64,000 bases of DNA, from contig JBKBHA010000003.1 of the NCBI GenBank assembly GCA_046297935.1, positions 186,001 to 250,000 on the forward strand. Direction: 5' to 3'. The notes beneath the pieces were generated by a model, which was not told where the DNA came from, did not search any database, and saw nothing but the letters and a program-made list of their open reading frames with translations. The DNA comes from CAYMZZ01 sp046297935. Lineage in GTDB: Bacteria; Bacteroidota; Bacteroidia; Chitinophagales; Chitinophagaceae. Below are positions 58,189-64,000 of this stretch, in pieces (within the stretch, counting starts at the first letter, position 1; each line of letters begins with the position of its first letter). The translations under genes were made by a program, and so were the position numbers.

Positions 58189-59655
58189 TTACCTGCTTTT
58201 AAACACCGCTTTAAATGTTCCATTCGGCTGCACCGATACGAATCCCTTGGGTTTATCAGCGTCCATCTCAAATTTTATATGATAACCCTGCTTTCCTTTG
58301 ACCGTAAATACATTTTCGGAAAGCATTTGGAATTCATCATCCGCCTGACCCGGGACTTTGGCCCAAAGGCTATTACCCCTCACTTCGAGTAAGATAAGAA
58401 TATTATATTGCTCCAGGTTGTACACGCCGGCATATCTTTTCAAGTCTACAGTACTGTCGACAAGCTTCCCTGACCTTATAATAGCCGCCAGCTTGCCAGC
58501 TGTCAGTTCGTTGGCTTCCACCGACAATGCCTTTTTATAATACTCGATAGCGCTGGCGCTATCATTGAGTTCCATATAGTAGTCGGCTAATGCATCAAAC
58601 GATCTGAAGCTGTTGGGGTACCATTCCACATTCAATTTCAACAGCGCTTCTGCCTTTCGGTGGTGTTTTGATTTTAGTGCCTCGAAGGCAATATAGTTCA
58701 CAAGTGATTCCGGCGCAGCATTTTGATAACCCAGTCTGGCTGATACATTCGCATAATGCGTTCTCAATTTATGAGCAATGGAAGCAGTGCTGTCTAAAAA
58801 ATCTTTCTCACCTGCATCAAAAGAATAGAAATCGAATATAAACCGTAAACCATCGTATATAGTTAACAGAGGTACGGTATTGTGGCGTTCCCTGTCATAA
58901 AATTTATCTGCGTAGTACAGTGCAGCTGTATTCTTCTTCAAAAAATCATCTAACCGGAGGATCGATCGGAGGTGCCGTGTTTCTGCCGACTGATCCTTTC
59001 GAACCTGCGAAAGATGAACGCCGACGGGCAGTGTATTGGCCACACCCAGAAACAGGCTCTTACTCTTCAAATTTTTCGCCGGGAAATGGGAAATCATCCT
59101 TTTCAGAAAAACTTCATTAGCATACCACATACTCGGATCAATAGCAATATGAGCGTTGAAAAGCGCTGGCTCTTGTGTAAGAAAATTTATTACCAGGAGG
59201 CCGCCCAAGGAATGACCTGCTATCAGTCGGTAGGGTGCTGTCGGGTAGTGCTTTTCTATATGAGGTATCAACTCCGACTTTAGGAACTGCACAAAACGGT
59301 TCGGCGCTGTTGGATCAGTGGAAGGTACAAAGTCCTTCATCCGGTTGGTACTCTCAATAGCTACCACCATCATTTCCGGCAACACTCCATTTCCGTTGGC
59401 CTGGCTGAGTTGTTGAATAATGCCTACTGTGGAGTAGAAATGAGCGCTACCGTCTAGTAGGTAGAGAACCGGATAGCGCTTTTGTGGGCCGACATTTTGT
59501 GAAGTTATGTCCGGGCTGTAGACCAGGAAAGTCCTTTTTTCACTCAAAGTATCGGAGTAGATCGATTCCCTTTTCCCGATAATGATATCATCGTTGTTTT
59601 GAGCAGTAACGCAACATGTGAATAGGACTGGAATAATGGCAAAAAGCTTTTTCAA
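58189..59655 (-). CDS. secreted Fes-like alpha/beta hydrolase with TPR tail
   Basis: The 488-residue protein has a signal peptide, a fold of the enterochelin-esterase type (RYPVLYLLDGSAHFYSTVG, GHSLGGLLVINFL with the nucleophile serine), a TPR-like region (about 320-385) and a C-terminal DUF3471-like strand region (YAGVYNLEQYNILILLEV). It likely cleaves ester bonds of a siderophore or acyl substrate outside the cytoplasm. Confidence 0.85.
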   Translation of the reverse strand: MKKLFAIIPVLFTCCVTAQNNDDIIIGKRESIYSDTLSEKRTFLVYSPDITSQNVGPQKRYPVLYLLDGSAHFYSTVGIIQQLSQANGNGVLPEMMVVAIESTNRMKDFVPSTDPTAPNRFVQFLKSELIPHIEKHYPTAPYRLIAGHSLGGLLVINFLTQEPALFNAHIAIDPSMWYANEVFLKRMISHFPAKNLKSKSLFLGVANTLPVGVHLSQVRKDQSAETRHLRSILRLDDFLKKNTAALYYADKFYDRERHNTVPLLTIYDGLRFIFDFYSFDAGEKDFLDSTASIAHKLRTHYANVSARLGYQNAAPESLVNYIAFEALKSKHHRKAEALLKLNVEWYPNSFRSFDALADYYMELNDSASAIEYYKKALSVEANELTAGKLAAIIRSGKLVDSTVDLKRYAGVYNLEQYNILILLEVRGNSLWAKVPGQADDEFQMLSENVFTVKGKQGYHIKFEMDADKPKGFVSVQPNGTFKAVFKSR

Positions 59656-59847
59656 TCTGATATAGTTTTTGGTTCGACAAATAGGATTGTTTTCAAAATA
59701 ATTATCTAAAATTAGTAACTATTTATTGATAAACAATAATATTATTATGAAAGTCAGATAATCGAGCCGAGCGACTTCATTACCAAAGGGGTTTGCTATT
59801 GTGCATCTGAAAGTTCCCCTGCCAGAATCCGATCAATCGGATCAGGC

Positions 59848-59900
59848 AATGAACCAGCGACCCTGCCGGATACAGTCGGGATGCTCCAACTAACAACGCG
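59848..59900 (-). pseudogene. tRNA-like relic
   Basis: The stretch contains the T-arm block GAACCAGCGACCC and ATGCTCCAAC of the neighbouring tRNA in the same order and strand, but with a different anticodon arm and no acceptor stem. It is a decayed copy. Confidence 0.5.
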
Positions 59901-59921
59901 ACAGTGGGCCGACCTGCAAAC

Positions 59922-59950
59922 AAAAAGCCCAGCATTGCTGCCAGGCTTTA
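59922..59950 (-). terminator. terminator of the tRNA-Asn transcript
   Basis: On the minus strand AAAGCCTGGCA-GCAA-TGCTGGGCTTT followed by TTG makes a hairpin with a T-run, eight bases after the tRNA end. Confidence 0.75.
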
Positions 59951-59957
59951 AAGCTTG

Positions 59958-60031
59958 CTCCCCCTGCTGGACTTGAACCAGCGACCCTCTGATTAACAGT
60001 CAGATGCTCTAACCAACTGAGCTAAGGAGGA
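59958..60031 (-). tRNA. tRNA-Asn (GTT)
   Basis: The minus strand folds into a 74-base tRNA: acceptor TCCTCCT/AGGGGGA, D-arm AGCTCAGTTGGTTAGAGC, anticodon arm TCTGA-CTGTTAA-TCAGA with anticodon GTT, and T-arm GCTGG-TTCAAGT-CCAGC. CCA is not encoded. It is followed by its own terminator and preceded by three tRNA-derived repeats. Confidence 0.95.
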
Positions 60032-60334
60032 ATGTATGTTTCAGCTTTTTTTCGCTGTCTGAACCAGCGCCCCTCCCGACTACCGTCGGGATGCTCTAAC
60101 CTTCCGAAGCCTCGGAATGAGCTAAGGAGGAATGTATGTTTCAGCTTTTTTTCGCTGTCTGAACCAGCGCCCCTCCCGACTACCGTCGGGATGCTCTAAC
60201 CTTCCGAAGCCTCGGAATGAGCTAAGGAGAAATGTATGTTTCAGCTTTTTTTCGCTGTCTGAACCAGCGCCCCTCCCGACTACCGTCGGGATGCTCTAAC
60301 CTTCCGAAGCCTCGGAATGAGCTAAGGAGGAATG
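60021..60334 (-). repeat. three tandem 100-bp tRNA-Asn-derived repeats
   Basis: Units start at 60021, 60121 and 60221 with exactly 100-base period and one base change (60230); a 14-base remnant lies at 60321-60334. Read on the minus strand, each keeps the tRNA acceptor 5' side and D-arm ends but has a 16-base inserted hairpin (TTCCGAGGCTTCGGAA) in the D-loop, an anticodon stem TCCCG/CGGGA with an eight-base loop, a T-arm CGCTG/CAGCG and then AAAAAAAGC instead of the acceptor 3' strand. They cannot be normal tRNAs. Confidence 0.9.
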
Positions 60335-60783
60335 AGTAAAGAAGAACTTTTCCCATTTTGGGAGTGCAAAAATAGGGGATTTCCCAATTAATTTTCAACG
60401 ATTCAGGCAAGAATTTAATTTTTTCGACCCGGTTGACAGAAAGCCGGTTTATCCGGCCATCTACCAGGCCTGTTGTAGAAGGCTTGTTGGCATTTTCGAA
60501 GAGAATAGCGTGTCGGCAGTGTTTTTAACTAATTGAAAAATAACACTATATAGCATTTTCCGATGCCCGTCATGAAGCGTGGGCTATTATTTTTTGCTCT
60601 CCAATCCTTCCGATCCCGGGCTGAGTTCAGCCCGGCGCACTTTACTATATAGACGTATCGGAAATGTATGGGTTTGCCTGTATATTTAGGCACATTATTG
60701 TTGTATCTGGCATGCTACAATGCTGGTTGCAAAAAACCTAATTGCTTTACTAAATTTCCAAACCAGCCGGAGTTTATAAGATT
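60335..60783. other. spacer without recognised gene
   Basis: About 450 bases between the tRNA-derived repeats and the LuxR-type regulator gene. It is A/T-rich near 60400-60440 and 60500-60560. I see no ORF with a signal or domain and no clear promoter box at the usual spacing. Confidence 0.6.
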
Positions 60784-61596
60784 ATGTCGACCGCGCATCA
60801 TGCCAATTTTGACCTTTTAAAGGAGCAGGTGATTAGTCTTTTTCCTGAAAAACTCGCCCCATTAATGGTGCGGGCCGATCAGCAGGAAACGGAGCTGGAA
60901 TCAATTGAAGGTACAATTGGAAGCCAGCGTTTCTATTTTGTGGTAGACATGAGGAGTTTCGAAATCATCCGCTGTCGGGGCGTGCAACGTTGGCTAGGCC
61001 ACGATGAAAATGATTTTTCGCTAAAGCGCTACTGGAAAATGGTGCATCCCGGCAACCAGATAGCATCGCATACGGTGTTTCTGCAGATGGCAAGAATTCT
61101 TTGTGCTGGCAAATTTGAACTGGAGTTTATGGTACAGCGTTACGGTAACCTGACGGCATTGCGCCATCACCAGGGGCACTATCTGTTGTGCAAACGGATT
61201 GCCTCCGTATTTCAATACGATGCCGAAAACCGATTGACGGAATACCTGAACGAATTCACCATCGTTGCTCCATTCAAAAACGAACCATTATCACCCAGTT
61301 TTTTCACTAAAACAGGGGAAGCGGAAACGGAGAGAGGAAGAATTATCTTGGAAAATGCGCTTGCCAACTTTTTGGGCATGAAGGTATTTTCAGCACAGGA
61401 ACTACAAGTAGCCCGCCTGCTGGCATACCAGCCGGGCATAACTCAGCAAAAACTGGCCGCACAGTTCAACCGATCTACCCACACTATTGATACTTACTAC
61501 AAACGCTTTCTTACCAAGGCTCGCGATTATTTCCACATCAATTTTCAAAACGTACAGGAAGCAGCCAACTACCTGCGTGAATCCGCATTGATTTAA
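60784..61596 (+). CDS. PAS-like / LuxR-type HTH regulator
   Basis: The 270-residue protein has an N-terminal PAS-like part (FYFVVDMRSFEIIRCRGVQRWLG, then YWKMVHPGNQ) and a C-terminal HTH (FSAQELQVARLLAYQPGITQ, FNRSTHTIDTYYKRFLTKA). It is a one-component regulator, with ligand unknown. This layout is common in Chitinophagaceae. Confidence 0.85.
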   Translation: MSTAHHANFDLLKEQVISLFPEKLAPLMVRADQQETELESIEGTIGSQRFYFVVDMRSFEIIRCRGVQRWLGHDENDFSLKRYWKMVHPGNQIASHTVFLQMARILCAGKFELEFMVQRYGNLTALRHHQGHYLLCKRIASVFQYDAENRLTEYLNEFTIVAPFKNEPLSPSFFTKTGEAETERGRIILENALANFLGMKVFSAQELQVARLLAYQPGITQQKLAAQFNRSTHTIDTYYKRFLTKARDYFHINFQNVQEAANYLRESALI

Positions 61597-61803
61597 AAGG
61601 CAGCCTGTCACCCTTGGGGTGACAAAAATATTTTACCGGTGTCCTCATATTTGTCTCCGAAAGCGCAACGGCTCCGGTAGCTCGCTGCCTGCACCCAAAG
61701 ATCCTCCTGCTGAAAGGCCTCCCAAAGCATTTCGTTTTTTCAAAAGCAAACGGTCCGAAGGACCGCACAGGCCATTATTTACCATTAGCAAAAACAGCAC
61801 AAC

Positions 61804-62136
61804 ATGCAAGAAACTTTCAACCCAACAACCAAAGTCAACGAGCAATTTAGCATGGGCGACTTTTTTTCATTCAAATCCATGATCACCCTGCGAATCATAC
61901 AGGTTGTCTATATCCTTGTTGCAGCCCTGATAACGCTTGGCGGGCTCATGATTATGTTTAAAGGCGAAGAACGCGGCTACAGAGACGTAAGCCTCATGCC
62001 CGGCGGATTCATGGGTGGACTTTTGGTATTGATTTTTGGAAACCTAATCTGGCGGATATGGTGCGAGTTGCTGGTAGTGTTTTTTACCATCAACAGATCG
62101 CTTAATTCGATCGAAAAAAATACCCGAAAAAACTAA
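61804..62136 (+). CDS. DUF4282 membrane protein
   Basis: The 110-residue protein has FFSFKSMITLRIIQVVYIL and a second helix before IWRIWCELLVVFF, the DUF4282 pattern of two membrane helices with a short loop. Function unknown. Confidence 0.85.
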   Translation: MQETFNPTTKVNEQFSMGDFFSFKSMITLRIIQVVYILVAALITLGGLMIMFKGEERGYRDVSLMPGGFMGGLLVLIFGNLIWRIWCELLVVFFTINRSLNSIEKNTRKN

Positions 62137-62193
62137 TCATCTGCCACATCAAGTGCATTCCTCTATTTAACAAAGTACAAAACAAAAAAGAAA

Positions 62194-62721
62194 ATGAAAA
62201 CTGTTCAATTAACCCTGTTATTGGCAATCCTGAGTGTAATTGTTTCTTCTTGCGAAAAAGATAGTAAAAGCGACAATGAGGTTCCCGGGCAGATCGACTT
62301 GACCAACGTATCGTTGACCAACAGTAATCGAAATTTTGTTGCTAAAGGAATCACCTTTAGTGGCGCCAATGGTTATGATGGCGGTCAGTGGCAAAACTGT
62401 GTTAATCCCGACGGGGCCCAAATCCGAGTGAACAATACCAGTGGTGGCTATAATGGCATAGAGCTGGCATACACCGATTTTAATACGCTCATAGCAGATG
62501 TGAGCGACCTTCCCCCTATTAGCCGAGTAACTGTCAAATTCTTCAACAATTGCTGCCCCACATTGTCGGTATGTGGCCCCAACGGCGTCATCGCAAGTAC
62601 TCAGAATGCCAGCAATCAGGGAGCAAATGCCACTATGGTACTCAACTTCGATCAACAACAAGTGGAAAAGGTCAGCTTCCAAAGTCTGGAATCGATTGTT
62701 GCGTCCATCACCATTGAATAG
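62194..62721 (+). CDS. small lipoprotein, unknown function
   Basis: The 175-residue protein has a lipobox (VIVSSCEKD) and a mature beta-rich domain with several cysteines (NNCCPTLSVCGPNG). It resembles carbohydrate-binding or jelly-roll lipoproteins but no family is certain. It lies 57 bases after the DUF4282 gene. Confidence 0.75.
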   Translation: MKTVQLTLLLAILSVIVSSCEKDSKSDNEVPGQIDLTNVSLTNSNRNFVAKGITFSGANGYDGGQWQNCVNPDGAQIRVNNTSGGYNGIELAYTDFNTLIADVSDLPPISRVTVKFFNNCCPTLSVCGPNGVIASTQNASNQGANATMVLNFDQQQVEKVSFQSLESIVASITIE

Positions 62722-62871
62722 TATGTACCGATCGCGACTAAATATCCTGTCAAATTAAATTATCTTTCAACTACCAACCATGCCGGAAATAGCTGCTGAG
62801 TGCACGGGCGGCCTGGTGGTATCATTCCAACAAATTAATATTGAGTTGCCATTGAACCATTATCGTTGAAA

Positions 62872-64000
62872 ATGATGAGTCGCCGGCTCGGAACCATCGG
62901 TCTCATTCTCCTTGTTTTCTGCCTGGGAATTCAGTTTGCCCGGGCAGAAGGCGTTGGCATTAACTACGATTCCTTAAAGGCGATCCGCCTTTTAAAACTG
63001 TCGGCAACGGCGAGCGACCAAAAGGAGGCTATCAGCTTTGCCATAAGCAGTCTGTCGATCGGAATGCGCATCAACAATCACTCCATCGTTGCTAAATCGT
63101 ACCGCCAACTGGCTTCCTTTTACCGAAATGTACGAGCCCCACAGTTGTTTCATTTAGACTCGCAGGCCGTTTACCACGCAGCCAAAGCTCGCGATAACAG
63201 TCTCTATTTCGACGCCTTGCAACTAATTGCCAAAGACTTTTTGAATTCCAATCAAACCAAAAAGGCCGCCCGCTACCTACCCCTCCTTGATTCATTGGCA
63301 GCACTTTCCAATCGCAGCTATGACTTGTGCGTGGCCAGCCAGCTACAAAGCTTTTATTACTACAAAATATTTCAACCTGCGCAGGCACTTGCTTTCTCGC
63401 GAAAAAGTCTTACATACGCTATGAAAGGTTCCGACCGATTGCTACAGCTGCGGCAACTGAGCCAGTTAGGTCAGAATTTTCAAAACCTTATGAAGCCCGA
63501 TAGTGCGGCCATTTACCTGTATCAGGCGCTTGACCTCGCAAGGCAGGTGGGAGACAAATTTGAACTGGCGAATGTGCAGAGCTCGTTGGGACTTTTGTAC
63601 CAGATGTCGGGCGATCAGCAACGATCACTCCGTTTCTATCGGGAATCAATACACGGTTTTAGAGAGGCAGGTCAGCCGATCGAAACTTCATACACCCTTC
63701 TGGCCCTATCGGATGTATATCGCCAACTGGGCAATGAGGATAGCGTGTACGCCAGCGTTGCAAACGCGATACAGGAGTTGAAGCTTATCCAGTACAAAAC
63801 GGGGCTAACCCTCGCTCATAATTACATGGGCCGTTATTTTAGTCGGCAAAATGAAAACGACAGCGCACAATATCATTTCAATTTGGCGAAAAGCTTTAGT
63901 AAAAATAACACTAGCGAACTTCTAGACTTTATTACAAAAAGCTATGAAGCAATCGCGCAGTATGAACTGGGTGAACACGCGAGCGGCGACGAACTTTTAA
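62872..64000 (+). CDS. TPR-containing exported protein, 3' end outside window
   Basis: The plus frame from ATG 62872 (or 62875) is open for about 376 codons to the right edge. It starts with a signal peptide (LGTIGLILLVFCLGIQFARA) and continues with TPR repeats such as AIYLYQALDLARQVGDKFEL and SSLGLLYQMSGDQQRSLRFY. By analogy with 54459-56132 it may be the sensor part of a TPR histidine kinase or LuxR-type regulator, but the catalytic part is outside the window. Confidence 0.8.
   Translation, partial: MMSRRLGTIGLILLVFCLGIQFARAEGVGINYDSLKAIRLLKLSATASDQKEAISFAISSLSIGMRINNHSIVAKSYRQLASFYRNVRAPQLFHLDSQAVYHAAKARDNSLYFDALQLIAKDFLNSNQTKKAARYLPLLDSLAALSNRSYDLCVASQLQSFYYYKIFQPAQALAFSRKSLTYAMKGSDRLLQLRQLSQLGQNFQNLMKPDSAAIYLYQALDLARQVGDKFELANVQSSLGLLYQMSGDQQRSLRFYRESIHGFREAGQPIETSYTLLALSDVYRQLGNEDSVYASVANAIQELKLIQYKTGLTLAHNYMGRYFSRQNENDSAQYHFNLAKSFSKNNTSELLDFITKSYEAIAQYELGEHASGDELL

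Noticed and set aside
60021..60334. Three additional functional tRNA genes
   Set aside because: The acceptor 3' strand is replaced by an A-run, the D-loop has an inserted hairpin and the anticodon loop has eight bases.

Overview
The window looks like a chromosomal segment of a Bacteroidota bacterium, most likely of the Chitinophagaceae type. The evidence is a SusC/SusD pair with a TlpA-like partner, a type IX secretion C-terminal sorting domain, LytTR two-component pairs, TPR-bearing histidine kinases, several AraC regulators and promoters of the Bacteroidota TTTG / TAnnTTTG class. No phage, transposase or CRISPR locus was seen.

Positions 1-1076 hold the 5' part of a secreted protein gene that runs off the left edge. 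Positions 1310-14154 form a minus-strand block of fourteen genes for inorganic sulfur and persulfide metabolism. In transcription order these are a metallo-beta-lactamase/rhodanese protein with lost rhodanese cysteines, thioredoxin, a Crp/Fnr regulator, a TauE/SafE permease, a 1-Cys peroxiredoxin, a persulfide dioxygenase-rhodanese fusion, two single-domain rhodaneses, a secreted DsrE-like protein, an outer-membrane channel, two halves of a YeeE/YedE transporter, a TsdA-like dihaem cytochrome and a Tat-exported SoxB-like hydrolase. Five transcription units start with a Crp-like palindrome (GTGA-N6-TCAC or close variants). In four of them it begins exactly 30 bases from the CAAA of a CAAAnnTG/CAAAnnTA -7 box (plus-strand reading), and in the regulator's own promoter 29 bases. 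This is the strongest finding: a self-contained sulfur regulon driven by its own Crp-type activator.

Positions 14397-21754 carry a large T9SS adhesin-like protein, an orphan haem-copper oxidase subunit III, a quinone-oxidoreductase-like enzyme whose tail is encoded by a simple repeat, a second Crp/Fnr regulator, two unrecognised membrane proteins and an ECF sigma factor. A structured 108-base element lies between the sigma factor and a small secreted protein, followed by a SusD/SusC/TlpA operon (22569-27699). Positions 28809-34476 contain two LytTR kinase/regulator pairs around a secreted esterase. Positions 34694-51992 are a patchwork of small detoxification, hydrolase and regulatory genes, including an AAC(3)-I-like acetyltransferase, serine hydrolases, Ada and a PEP-mutase-like protein. 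Then come a HigBA toxin-antitoxin pair with an operator hairpin (52139-52893), a palindrome-rich spacer, a TPR kinase/regulator pair, an HsdR-N-like nuclease and an esterase. A tRNA-Asn follows, with three tandem 100-base tRNA-derived repeats beside it. The right end has a LuxR-type regulator, small membrane/lipoprotein genes and a truncated TPR protein.

The intergenic spaces carry several unrelated families of simple or palindromic repeats (AACAAC, CCACTCCCC, CAAATGTG, CGCAGAT, CCGGAAT), one of which has changed the end of a coding sequence.
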